Assembly (NCBI GenBank): GCA_039619475.1
Contig: CM077116.1
Span: forward strand, 383,246,760-383,310,759
Source of the DNA: Icerya purchasi
Taxonomy: Eukaryota > Arthropoda > Insecta > Hemiptera > Monophlebidae
Direction of reading: 5' to 3'
Length of the DNA stretch: 64,000 bases
Below the pieces are notes generated by a model. The model had not been told where the DNA came from. It worked only from the letters and a program-made list of their open reading frames with translations, and ran no database searches. This document shows, in pieces, positions 50,740-63,695 of this stretch; positions within the stretch are counted from its first letter, which is position 1, and each line of letters begins with the position of its first letter. The position numbers and the translations under genes were made by a program.

Positions 50740-53700
50740 ATTAAATTCGTTTTTTATGGAAAGATCTTTAATCTAAATGGTTTTCAACTAGTATTTAAAT
50801 CGATTAATCCGTACGAAATTTCGAAGGGAGGATTTTCTTGATGCGACGGCAATTTGTTTACATTACGCGTAGAGAATAAAAAAGAATAAAGGGCACATCT
50901 AGCTAATCTTCACAGCGTCTTAATTTGAGTTTCAGGCACACGTAAAAGACGACTACAGGTGACGAGAAAAATAATATTCGTCGCGTTTGTTCGTTTAAAA
51001 TGTTATCGAACCGAAGCGCATAAGTTCGTTGTATTTACCGCCTTCTATTGATTAACAGTTATCTGCGACTTCGGCTGGATGCGCGAGTCCACTCGACACG
51101 CTGTATGGTCATTTTGCTCGTTGATGACTCAATGGTACCACCGACATGTATTCGTCTTCGCGGCATTGCCCGACCTTCTGCTGCTCCGTGCATGTTGAAT
51201 AAAAATGAGAAATATTAATTTAATTTGTTAATCGGTAATATTTCCCGTTCGTTGTGCTCCTTTTTCTATATTGAGATTCACTTCCATCGTTAATATCATT
51301 ATTTTTCTTTTTAATTATCATTATTTTTATTCCTACTCGAATAAAAAATTAGACTTTATCAGAAACTATATGTTTATATTAAAAATTAATCACCGATATG
51401 TTTGCGGGGTCTTATTATTATTCATGGTGTACTATAAAACGAAAAATTAGTAAACTACAACTTATAAATTTTAAATAATTATAAAAATTTGAGAATAACA
51501 AAAAGTCGTCAGTACAAAAAAAAATTAAAATTTCGATAACAAAATGTTGACTAATAATTATAAATATAAAAATATAAACATCGATAAAAGTAATAAAAAA
51601 AACGTGTAAATTTTGGAAAATTTTGGAAAATTTTACGAGTTAATATTTAATAACGAGTTATTTTGCACGGAATGCTACTAATTAATATTATTTTTGTATT
51701 TATTTATTTAGTAAGCTTCGGCAAACGTTTAAAGTATTATAATTAGAAATTATTTTTAATATTTCCGTATCTTGTTCGATATTTCTAGTTATTTTACGAT
51801 TATTAAGTATGTTTTTTTTTTTTTTATTTTTATTTTTATCGATGTATTTGTAAAATTATTGGTCAACATTTTGTTACCGGAATTTTTAATTTTCATATAC
51901 ATATATCGGACGTCTGTTTTTGTTATTCTAGATTTTAAAATTCATTTAAAATTTTGTACGGTGCATTTTATTAATTTTTAATTTTATAATAATATACCAT
52001 GGATTCCTGAAATATGTCGGTGATTAATTTTTAATATTTATTTTCCGAGAAAGTTTGTTTGTTCAAATTCGATGCATCGGAAAATGTTACGGATCATCGA
52101 GTATATTTAGTATGTTTATTTTCCCGATTGCCTGGAAACGTTGCTACTGCTCATGTATCGGTGACATAATTTTTCGACCGCAAATTAACCGGAGCAGGAG
52201 CGTTTTTTTTTTTTTTTCTTTTTTTTTAATATATATGTATGATTCTGTTAAATATCTCTCTTTTTCGTTTATGTCATATAGTTTGAATTATTTATCGGTG
52301 TCTATAGAGTGGAGTTAGCATTCAAAGTTTGACATTATTTTCATTTTGTTCATAAGGGCAATGTATATTTAAAAAACTTTATACTGTTTAAGAATTCGCT
52401 GAAATAATCAGTAATTGAGGAAATATCGTTATTGGAATCGGTATTTCAAAAATTTTCAAGTGTCGAGGAAAGTTGGCGAAGCAAAACTGAGTATAATTTG
52501 GTTTTGTTTTTCCTTTGTAATATTTTTTTTTTTTCTTTCCCCTATAATTTACGGAATATGCTCTTATTATTGCATTGCGGTCGTCATGTGTGCTATTGCT
52601 TAGTCAATTAGCTTAATTTGATCCATCAGCGTCAGTGTAAGTCATCAGTTTGATGCTTAATTTCATTAACGGATTTGAACGACAATTACATTTTTACAGC
52701 CTGACGATGATAATAAAATAGATGTAAGGCGAACATTTTATGGTAAAAGTGGGTTAAAGAAGTATTAAATAACTCGAAAAGTAGATAGGGAGAAAATCAT
52801 TTTAGGTTTAAAAAGAAACATTTTTATATATTATCTGACATTTACACTTTTTAAAAGAATTTACCCCTTAACAGAACGTAGTAGCACCGTGTAATTGACT
52901 TTTATAATTGATTTCATTTGTAGCGTAAAGAAAACGTAAATTCTATATTTATCGACGTAAAGTCATACTGCAAACTTATGAAAAATATTGGGAAAGGAGC
53001 TGGAGAAGATGATCCGTTGACTCTTTACGTTGTAATAATTTCAACTGAAATTTTTAAAATCGAATTTGTATTGTTTTTATTAAAATTTTAAAAGAACCAT
53101 TTTTTTCTTTTTTTTTTTTTTGGGATCGTTAGAGTTTTGTTGTTCCTCTTTTTTTTAAAAAAAAACAAAAAAAAAACATGCATCGAACTGGAATGAAATT
53201 TCCTGATTCGCATATTTCAAGTACGTAGCAGTTAACACATTTTGACGCGATACATAAATAATTTTTGTACTCCGTATTTTAGTTTATTGGGAATGTCGAG
53301 TTTCCTCAGTGTACAATTTTTTTTTTTTATAAAATTGATTTTTTTTTACAAAATTGATTTTTTTTTTCCTTTTAACTTTTAAAAATCTTTTAAAAGAAAA
53401 GAGAACCCGCTATATCAGTTATGATTTTTCAGCTGGGTTCCCCTATCCTTTTGTGTTTTTATTTAATTATGATTGAAATATTTTCATATTACATATTTAA
53501 TAATAGTTGATATATTTTCACACTATATACTAAATTTTAGTTTTTTTTTTTTCATTACAAAACCTACAAGATTTATGCTATTATTTACATTAGATTGTTA
53601 TAAGGAAATAAATCGATATATCAATATAGTTGGTCTATGTAAATGTAGAACAGGTGTATAAAGTTGATGAAATAACAATGAAATAATTAAATAATATAAA

Positions 53701-54215
53701 TGATATAAAATATTAAAATATTACAACAAATAAAGAATATAAAAAATAAATATATCATTTTTTTCTTCCTGCTGATTATTTGTCCTCGCTTTGGATTGTC
53801 GCTAAGGGTCAGTGGAACGCTCTTGTACATGTTGGTTGCGAAGTTTTCTTCCTTTTTTTTTTCTTTTTTCGGTGAACCATATTTCTGTAGCGTAGGATTT
53901 TGACAATGACACTATTGTTTCGTTGTATGCTTGAAAGCCGCTGCCCTGCATGTAGGCTTATTGCGTTTTTACATTAATAACAGCGGCCGGAATTAACCTG
54001 CAAGGTCTGTTTTTAGGCAAATTATATTTCGACAACGAGCACGTTATGGCTTCGTAAAATTTAACATTTTTATTGCGTAATTAAGTCGTAATAAGTGAAA
54101 TACACTAAAATATCGTCATACAAATTGCACGTCTTAAGGACGTTCGTTCATAGAGGAAACAATAACATAGAAAACGAAAAGAAGTTAAAAAGATTCAGAA
54201 ATATGTACGCAAACT
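50740..54215. other. no gene recognised; GC-richer patch at 51.04-51.2 kb
   Basis: 51040-51205 is CpG-rich for this window and open on both strands for about 45-60 codons, without a known motif. The remainder is AT-rich with long T runs. Confidence 0.5.
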
Positions 54216-54220
54216 TATAG

Positions 54221-54646
54221 TTACATTACGTCGTGAAGAAACTCGTTAAAAAATCTCCATTTAAACTGTAAAAAGAAATAAAACGATATATTAATGTATT
54301 TGCAGTTGGTGTAAATACTGAGAATCTTCTGCCTAATTCTTTCGAAATCGTAGGAAGGCGTCGAGGCACATGAGCGCTGCGTTACTGCCAGCGAAGTAAT
54401 ATTATAAATTTTAGTCGACAGCAGGCGAATGAGCTTGGTAAACGTGACGTTGGATTTTTCAACATTCAGTGGTACTGCGGGACCGTGTTTCAATCGTGCT
54501 GGACCGATGGAATAATAATAATTATACCAAGATGGGCTAATGTACAGACAACGTCCATATTTTGCAATTTCCGCAATTTTTCCCGCGTCCTTTTCGTCTA
54601 CACCAGTCCGATTTTTTGAAATATTGTAGTAGACGCATTTCGTTTT
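54221..54646 (-). CDS. unidentified 141-codon open frame
   Basis: The frame is open on the minus strand from just after a TAA (54649-54647) to the stop at 54223-54221, 141 codons. It is locally GC-richer than its surroundings. The first two thirds look protein-like, for example VDEKDAGKIAEIAKYGRCLY and YNYYYSIGPARLKHGP. The last 40 residues are Phe/Tyr/Lys-rich and look like read-through into non-coding DNA. There is no ATG near the front, so it would be an exon or a relic rather than a single-exon gene. A TGTAG acceptor-like site lies just upstream of DEKDAG, and a weak GTAACG donor-like site follows NITSLA. I do not recognise the family. It could be an exon of an uncharacterised host gene, a pseudogene, or part of an unfamiliar mobile element. 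Confidence 0.3.
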   Translation of the reverse strand, partial: KTKCVYYNISKNRTGVDEKDAGKIAEIAKYGRCLYISPSWYNYYYSIGPARLKHGPAVPLNVEKSNVTFTKLIRLLSTKIYNITSLAVTQRSCASTPSYDFERIRQKILSIYTNCKYINISFYFFLQFKWRFFNEFLHDVM

Positions 54647-54780
54647 TTAATTAACCTTTTAAAAGTCAAATTTTTGAAAACTTATAAGTGTATACTTTTT
54701 GGAAAAAGGTTTTTGCAAATAAAAAAAAGTACAGAATTAATAATTTTTTGATATCTTTATTATTTGCTTCAAAATTCAGT

Positions 54781-54930
54781 CAGCTACGTGGCGTAGTTGG
54801 TTAGGTAGTGGTGTTTAGTTCGGATGGAACTGAGTACGACTCTCACTGCCGCACATTGACACTCAGAAATTTCACTTGCGCTGGGTTAATGTGCGTAGTT
54901 GATGCGCCCAAAAATAAATAAAAAAATAAA
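54781..54930 (+). mobile_element. tRNA-derived SINE with LINE-like 3' tail
   Basis: A box TGGCGTAGTTGG (54789-54800) and B box GTACGACTC (54834-54842) are about 45 bp apart, as in a tRNA-type internal promoter. The leading strand does not fold as an intact tRNA. The 3' end (CTGGGTTAATGTGCGTAGTT, GATGCGCCCAAAAATAAATA) resembles the tail of the RNase H-type LINE family in this window. An imperfect flanking repeat (TCAAAATTCAG before, TCAAAAGTCGA after) may be the target duplication. The family differs from the 12.4/21.5-kb SINE. Confidence 0.75.
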
Positions 54931-56178
54931 TCAAAAGTCGAAGTAAAGTGGTATGTCACAGATATGTCACATTACCACCCTATAAACGGTTAAATTAATG
55001 TGAGCATGCGTCGTCTGTCATGCCGTTTCATTATTTTACATAAGAATAGTTTAATTTAATTACTACTTTATTACTTTATTATTTTTTCGTATCACACTTT
55101 GCCCCCACCCCACCCCCCGTAAATTGCCTTTAAAACTCGTGGCGAATACATGGATAAAAGGATTTTTTCAAAATCCGATGTCTTTATAAAGTTATATGCG
55201 TAAGATAGCGCGCTGATAGTCATTTTCGTATAATACGTTCTCAAACTTTTAAACGCGTTTTTCGGAAAACAGTATTTTTCAAAACGGTGCCCATGATATG
55301 ATTTCGCTGAAATTTTGCACATATTTTCTGTAAACGTCTAGTTTTCGTCTAAACTAGAACAATTAACACATGCTATGTAGTTTGTTTTTGTTTTTTTTTT
55401 TTTTTTTTATTTTATAAATTTAAATGTCAAAAAAAATGCTGAAAATTGAAATTTCAATGTTCCTATTTGGTTTTCCTTCACACGATAGACACACGTTCAC
55501 AGGATATTTTATTTATTTTATTTTTTTATTTTTTAATTTTTTTATTTTTTTTATGAACTGGAGATCCCGAATCATGGGTACCGTTCAACAACTTTTTTTT
55601 TACGCAGTTGTCGTAGGAGCGCTCTACAACGGATTCTTGGCCATATATCAACTTTGAGAATTTTCTAAATACTTTTAAAATGTCATTAAATATGATGTAA
55701 AAGGTTCAGCTAAATGTGTTCTTATGATTGCTTACAAAAAGTTCCCAAAAAAAGATAAAAAAAAAAACATTCTCTCTAGTAGACGACCTCCTTAAGTGAG
55801 ATTTTTTTAGTTTTTGTATGCCGAATTTTTTACGATCAGTTTTCTACTGTAACTACATTTCAGCTAAATATGGTAGAATCTCTGAGCAACGAATGGAATA
55901 GAGAAGTAGCTTTTTCCTCAAAGTTTCCTTTTCAGAACATATGCTTTATTGTCACCGCGCGCATATGTCGTGTCTTCTAATTTGAAAAAAAAAAAAAAAG
56001 TTCATCAAATGATTATTTACTTATTTTAAAGTAGTCAATGAATTTTTCTTCATTAATACGAGTCAGCGTATGACGAAATAATGCACTTTTCATAAGTTGT
56101 GCATTGATGGATGTCCCCAAAATTGTTTTTTCTTATTGCTGTATAAATATTTATAAACTGAATAAGAAAAAACTTTTG

Positions 56179-56185
<7 letters not shown>

Positions 56186-56234
<49 letters not shown>

Positions 56235-56300
56235 ATGTATATGTATATGTATGTATTTATAAATGTGTATATGTATATATGTATTTGTATATATAATACA
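56186..56300. repeat. (TA)n grading into (TATG)n
   Basis: About 40 bases of TA followed by a TATG/TGTA-rich compound microsatellite. Confidence 0.85.
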
Positions 56301-58189
56301 TTCCCATAACTGTAAAACAGTCTTTTGTAGGCATACGCGTTAGTGCTATTGTTCGTGTGCATTACAGTTTGACTCAGCGATAACTTAACACACCGCTTGT
56401 GTACTTAGCTTAATTGTGATAATATCATGTTTGGCATTTATCCTACCATTGATCGACCATTCGTGAAGGTTGCAATAATCAATCAAGCGTATTTCGCAGT
56501 TTTCTTTAATTTTCAGTCGAATATTATTTAACGAGATAAGAACTACTTTCAGTGAGATTATCTGGCAGTTGTCACTTTTTACCAAATTTGAATTAGTGGC
56601 ACATTTTATTTTTTTTTTTTTTTTTTTTTTTTACAAAGCAATTTAAAAAATCATATAATAGTGCATTTGTGGCGTTATGTAATCAAAGAAAAATAGATTT
56701 GAAGTGAATAATAAGATCCTTACAAACGGATTATCTTTATTTGTTTATGCTCAGTTCAATTGACGGCACTTTGCGTATGAAAATAATCGTTATTATCGGT
56801 ATACTTGTTCATTGTGAACGTTTTCCAATTGTTTAAATACGGTTCAAATTACATTAAAAATCAAAACTTTTTAGTTGCGGAATATACATGCATCTCGATC
56901 TTACGAGATAGGTTTTATCCATGAATGTGACTCTGGATGGTGTGATGTGCAATGTTAATGTTCTAGTAGTAACTGATGTATTTAGGTCCGGATCAGTGCC
57001 GCAATATTTGCCAGACAAGTGTGTGCAGTGCGCACGGAACTGCTATATTTGAAAAACCACACCGCGTCCTTCGATTATTGTCGTCGTGATGAAAAACGGG
57101 AAGAAAAGGGAATTAAAACGGTTTAGTTTAGTATAGAACGGTCTTTTGTCCTTTAGTGTCGAATAACGTAACTATTAATGTTACACGTATTAGTCAAAAG
57201 CTAAATCGCGGCCAGTTGACGTCTTTATTAATGGGCTATCTCGTGAAAAATAAAAAAATAAATCGTTAAAATTTAATTCAACGCGACCGTACGTAATTTT
57301 TCTCTCACTATCTTCTTTTTAAGTGTCGCTATTTCGTAATACGAACTGGCAAATAAAAAACATCAAAAACCGTTTAAAAATAAAATGGAGGAGTTGTGCG
57401 TTGTTTTATACAAGGCCTTCTTCCTTGTGTGTCGTACGAAAATGTTCGATTCAGTTACGTCTTCTTAGTTTATGTGAAGTTAAAAAAATTAGCGATTTTG
57501 TTACAAGTGGTGCCCGATGTAGCATCATAGGCGAAACAATTAGAATAATTTTTATAGCCAGTGAGAGCAGTGTTCAGATCGTTGTTTTTTTAAATTGATT
57601 TATATTTTAACATTATCGCTTTTCGGCTATGACTACTTAAATGAAAATTTAAATTGAAAAGGGCCTAAACTATTATAATATACGCTACATTGAAGATAAA
57701 AAATGTATTAAAAATAAATCGGCTGAATAATTTTCGAAGTGCAGTTGTTGGATGGTGTAAGAAAAACAAAGGAAACAAATGGGCATTTTTTCGTAGTGCC
57801 TTTAATCTAAAATTCTTAAATCGAACATTCAAAACTCTTACGTATTTTTTGTTACAGCTGGACGCTTCTCTTCTTAACAAATTCTTATTCTTTCGTATAC
57901 TTTAATCAGTGTTCTCTCCTTTTATAATTTCTTATTTCTTAATTAAACTTTTTTTTTTTTTTTTGTTTTTTTTTTATTAACCTCTTCTTCATTACAAATC
58001 CTTTCTGAACTCGTTTTTCCTCAATGATTTTTTACCGGGGTGGTTCCAGGAGTACTAAGGAAGTAAGGGTTGCCTTCATTTTTTTTTTTTTTTTTTTAAT
58101 AAGTTTCCTCGATCTTTAAATTCATCTTTATTCTGCTTTTACCAAAGCATGTCTCCATTCGTACTCTCTTTTACATTTCTTCCATTGAC

Positions 58190-58845
58190 ACTATTAAGAA
58201 ATAACTGTTAACTTCTAATGTTCTACATTTCATTCTCTTCCTTTCTTTTACTTAAACTATTGGCTATAGGCTATCTCGCGCTTTGTCTAAATTGATTGTT
58301 TTTACAGATTTTGCTTATATCAATATTAAAAGTTTGAAGCTGTTCAGTTCTTTTAAAATTTTCTTCCTTTAATATAAATTTTCTATCTAAAAATTTCCAT
58401 TGTGGTTAATGACATCTATCATTTTTTTTGTTTTTTGTCTAATTACCAGTCCTAATTTTTTATTTAACCGAAAACCGTTATCCTGCTGTCATCTATTCCA
58501 TTTATCGTGGTTGCTTTTTGATTATAATCTACTTCCAGTGCCTTGTTTCAATTCAGCTGCTTCACCGGTTTGTTCTTTTTGATCTCTAGGATGATTCAGA
58601 TTTGATTTGCGATGCCGATCATGTTTTTTATTTTTGAATAGTTTTTTCTTTCTATTAAGTGCTTTCATTTTAGAGACTTTTAAGCCTTGGCGGTTTTTCT
58701 AATTTGCTATGTTCTTTCACTTTTCCGTCTGTGTCCTTACAGTTTTTTTTTTTTTTTTTTTTTGTCCAGTCGACTTCTAAGCGTATCAGAATACGCCTTT
58801 CTGGTTAATGTAAAGCATTCCACCGAAAAAGAAAAAAAAAAGTCG
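58190..58845 (+). pseudogene. RNase H-type LINE 3' part (copy E)
   Basis: The frames give VFTDFAYIN (the decayed FTDGS motif) at about 58300, YNLLPVPCFNSAASPVCSF at about 58525 (against YSLLPSSRFRFSLVASPYCS in copy A), and DLICDADHVF, the Cys/His end. The tail GCCTTTCTGGTTAATG plus an A-rich run ends at about 58843. A T run of more than 20 bases at 58742-58763 interrupts it. Heavily mutated, inactive. Confidence 0.6.
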
Positions 58846-59189
58846 CAAAGGAATATGTAGAGGCACATTTTGTCGTTATGTGAACATACTTCTATATGCT
58901 ATGCAGGAGGAGCTTACAGTTGCCGTGCTGGCAAATGATTAAATTGGGGGATAGCATTCTGTTTACTGAACACGGTTGTTTTGTTTGTCTTTTCGCCTAA
59001 ACGCGTTTTGTTTCTGTACCATAGTGTGGTAGACTGGTGTCTATGGTTTATCTTTATTTTGTTTCATATGTTTCTCAGTGATTCTAAAGAATACAATGTT
59101 ATAATGGTTTAATTCTAAATCTTAAATTTGTTTGATCGTTTTTTGTTTTTTTTCTGGTGATTTTATTGTTCGTTTCACGTGAATATGTA

Positions 59190-60764
59190 CAGTGAGTCAC
59201 AGTAATATCACTGGTGTACCCAGTGAATATATGTCAAAAACAAAAGGAAAAAATGCTTTACTTCTGAAGCAGATAATGAAAGTACAAAAATCGGTATCTC
59301 CTTAGTATACTTTCGAAATAAAAAAAGTGAAAACATTAACAAAAACAGCTTACGGTACAAAGAATATAAAATTACGAACTGTGACCGCCACATTATTATC
59401 CGGGCACGTAGAAGTGAGTGCGGTGAAAACACTCGTAGGTTTTCCCGAGTGCATCAAATGAAAACACGATACTCGTGTAAGTGATCGCAGTGAGGCGAGT
59501 TGTTGAATGAAAATGCAAATTTTAGTTACTACTACAGTAATTGCCGAAAAAGTGCATGATAGTGTAGTAAAATGTCAGGTACAGGTAAACGTATTTGTTC
59601 AGAAATACGCCAGTTAGTATTTTGGAAGAACGAACAAAGTTTGTCGGAACGGAAGATTGCATAGCTACTGAATATTTTAAGAAGTATGGCGGACGTGTTT
59701 CATGGCTTCAAAATCTCAAAGAGGAAAACCAAAAATGCTAATAGAATAATGCGTTTTATCCCGTGAAGATTAGAACGAAACCCTGAGGTAAGTGCGCCGA
59801 AGCTAACTATAGCGCCGAGAGAGAGAAAGATGATAGAAATTTCAACCGATACATTACTGCGGACCATGAAAGAGATGGCGTACTCTTTCCGCACCGCACG
59901 CAGAAAACCCTATATTAGTCCTGCAGGTGTAAAAAAGTAACTCGCATTTGCAGAACAGTATCAATTTCATTCAGAGGAGTTCTGAAAGCACGTCATTTTC
60001 AGTAAGTCGTAAGTTCAGTACGTCTTTGGAAGTAACGATGGAAAACAGAAAGAATGGCGTAAGTCGAATACTGCGTATGAATTGAAAAATTTGACTGCAT
60101 CAATTAAACACGATGGAGGAGGAAATGTACAGGTTTGGTGATGTTTCGTGGCAAGTGGCGTGGAGTCGTTAGTCGTCATTGATGATAATATGAATACCGA
60201 TCTATGCATCGACATTTTACGAAAGGATTTATGCTAAAGACGACAAATTTGGGCATCCTGGAGTTATTCTACTTGTGTCAAGACAATGGCCCCAAATATA
60301 CAGCGTTTAAAACTCGAGAGTGGATCCTCTGTACTTGTACAAGAGGATTCGTGAGAAGCCAATCTTCAGCATAATGAGTTAAACAGTCGCCAAAAAGAGG
60401 AATGGCAGATGATTCTACTTGATTATCTACAAAAATTAGTTTGTTGAATACCGCTCAGATTGAAAGCGGTTTTGGGTGCCAAAGGTCGTCATACGAAATA
60501 CTAATTTCTCCAAAGTGTAAATATTCAATGTGCTTGGAGAGATCCTTTATTTTGTTTTTTCGTTCTCCCGGATATTAATGTGGCACTTACAATTCGTAAT
60601 TTTGTGTTCTTTGTACCGCAAGCTGTTTTTTTTTTTTTTTTTTATGTTTTTGCTTCTTTATTTTTGTATTTTCATTTTCTGCTTCAGGAGTAAAGCATTT
60701 TTTCCCTTTGTTTTTGGTGTATAATTATTGGAAACACCGGTGTTCGGATATTATTGTGACACTG
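59190..60764 (+). mobile_element. complete Tc1-like transposon (1,575 bp)
   Basis: TA dinucleotides flank both ends (59188-59189 and 60765-60766). The termini begin CAGTGAGTCACAGTAATAT on the left and CAGTGTCACAATAATATCC on the right in reverse complement. The inverted repeats are long, about 230 bp, and remain alignable throughout (inner blocks such as AAAAATGCTTTAC and CAGCTTGCGGTACAAAGAA or CAGCTTACGGTACAAAGAA). A decayed transposase lies between them. Confidence 0.88.
59572..60530 (+). pseudogene. Tc1-like transposase, inactivated
   Basis: It starts MSGTGKRICSEIRQLVFWKN with the N-terminal helix-turn-helix (EQSLSERKIA), then an in-frame TAG. The catalytic core is recognisable as EWRKSNTAYELKNLTASIKH, then FVASGVESLVVIDDNM and CQDNGPKYTAFKTREWI at about 60276, which carries the second catalytic Asp. 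The first Asp block (DESKF in active relatives) reads SKS-stop-VQ, and the SPDLNPIENLW region with the third catalytic residue is absent. Several further stops and frameshifts confirm that the element cannot move itself. Confidence 0.85.
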
Positions 60765-61749
60765 TATATTCTTCTTTTCATTTGTCTTAGAGTATGCTAT
60801 GTAGACGTTGCATATACGTACACATACATACAACAGCGGGAATAGATGAAATGCAAATGAATCTATTAATAATTGAGCTAGTGAAAATCAAAGAGATATG
60901 TATACAGTTTATAAGATCTGTTAATTATTATTCGCTATTTTTCATGTTTCCCCCCAAAAAAAAATATTGTTACAAGCGTGAAGTGAATGTTTAATTTTTT
61001 TTTTTTTGCAGTTTCTTATATGAATGTAAATTTAAATTAATAATGTAAAACAAGGAATAATTATAAATATAATTAAGAGATACTAAAAAAACATTAAAAT
61101 ACGCTAATAACGTTTTCGAGAATATCCCATCTTCAACTGGAAAACTAAAGAGATATTTGTAGAGATAAAAGCAATATGCACGGGAAATCGGAAAGAGATC
61201 TAAATCGTAATATCCGGCAGTGTATTGTTACACTTGACTTTACCAATTGTTTCTTTTTCCTAGTTGAAAATGGAATATTCCCAAAAAAATGTTCCTATCG
61301 TTATTACATTTATATTTATTTAGTGTTTGTTATTTATATTCACGTAATTATTCGTTATTTTATCTTTTTAACTAATTAATAAACAGAATACATAGGCAAC
61401 AACTGAATTTAAATTTAAACTTTACATGTTGTAAATATTGTAAGATTTATGTTCGGTAATTCTTCGCTTCGCTATTGGTATTTAAATAACGGTATAACCG
61501 TTGGAGCCCGGAGGAGGTTTTACAAAAAATTTTGATCTACAAAAAAATGATCCTCAATCCCCATCGTCAGATCCGTTTTCACCTTTTTCGAAATATGCAC
61601 CGCTGTGCTCAATACATCAACGCGTCTTTTCTGCTCATTTTACCATTAGTGACTTCCTATACTTACCTTGTAGTATGCTCCCGATAATAAACTTGTCCGC
61701 ATAGAGTTTATGATATTTGTGTTTGACTGAAATCTTTGACCTCATAATT

Positions 61750-62520
61750 CTTTGTTCAGCATTGGAAACTACCAATAGTCACGCGTTGTGCTAGGTCTAG
61801 ACTATAAATAGGATGCGTCATAACTGGGATGTTAAAATTCTTGAACGATTCCCGCCGTTTGTCGTTCACGGTTGTTTTAGGGGGTACAAAATGCCAATTA
61901 ATTATCCACGATAATTGAAAAATGCATTCAGCATCAATTTTAATGTGGCAGTGGTTTGTTGAATTTTTTTGATCTTCTGAGAATCGTAGGTTTTCCATGT
62001 CGCGCTTTTTTGACGAATAATAATGAGATAAAGAGACGGTGTATTTTACTTTCGTTAGCGGCGACTGCTTTTTTCTTTTTTTTTTTCTCTTTTTTCTAGA
62101 AAATTTTGATTTTTTCACATAATTTTAAGCCATTTGTTACAAATTTGTACGTGTTTTCTGATTTGCTTCCGCGTAAGGAAATCCAAGTTGAACGCGCATT
62201 GTTCAAACTCGTTCTTCAAAATTCGGTACAATAGTCGACTTTTTAGAATATCAGTGATCCGAGAAAATTTTCTGCATGGTAAATGTCGATCTTCACAAAT
62301 GATCACCGGTATCGCGTTTACATTTTCTGCGGAACGTGCTGTTGAAGGACTCGTTTTGCGGATTCACGACCGATGTTAAATGTCCGGATAAAAAATTGTC
62401 AGTAGACCTGAACGAACATTTGACGCTGTCGGCTTAATATCGTCTCAGTCGCCGTGGCCGTTTTTTTTTGAGTGGTTCACAAAATTTGATGGCGCAGCGT
62501 TGCTCCGATTTAATGTCCAT
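61750..62520 (-). pseudogene. mariner-family transposase relic
   Basis: On the minus strand MDIKSEQRCAIKFCEPLKKK starts at 62520, matching the N-terminal helix-turn-helix start (EQR.AIKFC) of a mariner lineage. Further on come KQIRKHVQICNKWLKIM, then HFVPPKTTVNDKRRESF (equivalent to FVPPGQTVN) and NIPVMTHPIYSLDLAQ (equivalent to the HP.YSPDLAP box ahead of the last catalytic Asp). The segment normally between FVPP..TVN and NDKRR, with the second catalytic Asp, appears deleted. Many stops and frameshifts are present, and terminal repeats were not found. Confidence 0.7.
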
Positions 62521-62524
62521 TTTC

Positions 62525-63633
62525 ACAAAAAAAGGCATGAAAAACTGAAAAATGTTCATCTGTCTTGATAATTACATTCATTCAAACTGATGCTGCAAAG
62601 TGATTAACTGATCAAGTTCTGCTTTGTTGCTGTGGTTAAGTGACAGACCGATTACATTGTACCCAGTTGCCAACTTGTTTATACGCGTTGTTGGCCAGTA
62701 ATTCTAATTATTAAAACTTACAGGGTTCGATGTTTTTACCTTTATTCGAACAATCTCTGCCTCCCTCACGGTAAATTTTCGGCTATGAAATTGTATTATA
62801 TGCTATATTCGCAGTAATCGTTACACTTTCGCTGCAGTGTAGTGTACACTTTAATTTTTGAAGTGTATTTAAACAATTAAATGGTATTATTGTGTGGATT
62901 AATAGCTTTTTACTTTTTTGTTGCATGATTAAATATTTGATAATATTGTCTCTACACTTGAACGCCATTTATTTCTTTGTATTTAATTAGTTTATTATGA
63001 GTTTTAGAGGTAAGGAAATGCAGAGTACTTTTTTTGAATTCATGATTGGTGCGGTCCGTCCAGATTTTAAATTTTTTTGAAAATACCTTGTTAGCTTAAC
63101 ACGTTGTGTAGCCCCTTGTTCCAGTAGATAGATGTATCGGGTCGATCGGTTTTTTAATAATGTTAGTCATTGGGTCCGTCTAATATCTTTTCTTCATCTT
63201 TACCGAACACGATGTTATACGAATGAGTTGTATTATTGGACAAAAAATATTCTGTATACCGGGATTAAAAAAGATAAATAATTATTGCCACACGGATATG
63301 GATATTAGAAATACTCCAGTGTATTGAGTGAGCGGTTTTAACAAAGTCGTTGCTTTGTGTTTCTTAATTTATTCGCTTAGTGTTTATTAGTATGGACTTT
63401 AAAACAATACTTGAATAGAAATGATTAATCAAACTGATAGTAAACAGAAAATTATGATAACGAGACTGTAACTTTCAAATCTGTCTCCAATGTAATTAGG
63501 TTCCGCCAAAAGATCATCCGCTCGTCCGGCCGGACTTCTGAAGATAAATAGCATGACGTCTGAATGAACTGCAGCCTGTTCTTTTCTTGATGATTTTGCA
63601 TTGCCATTTGGCGATGTGTTGGTATTTAAAGAA

Positions 63634-63695
<62 letters not shown>

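Noticed and set aside
51040..51205. GC-rich candidate exon
   Set aside because: Open on both strands with no motif, no consistent splice sites and no neighbouring exon.
54781..54860. A functional tRNA gene
   Set aside because: A and B boxes are present, but acceptor and anticodon stems do not pair, and a SINE body and A-rich tail follow.
56090..56362. 90-codon minus-strand frame rich in IYIY repeats
   Set aside because: It is a translation of the (TA)n/(TATG)n microsatellite.
62997..63009. Possible tiny first exon MSFRG followed by GTAAGG, plus strand
   Set aside because: Too short to support; the resemblance to starts of Gly/Arg-rich RNA-binding proteins is not evidence, and the window ends before a second exon can be shown.
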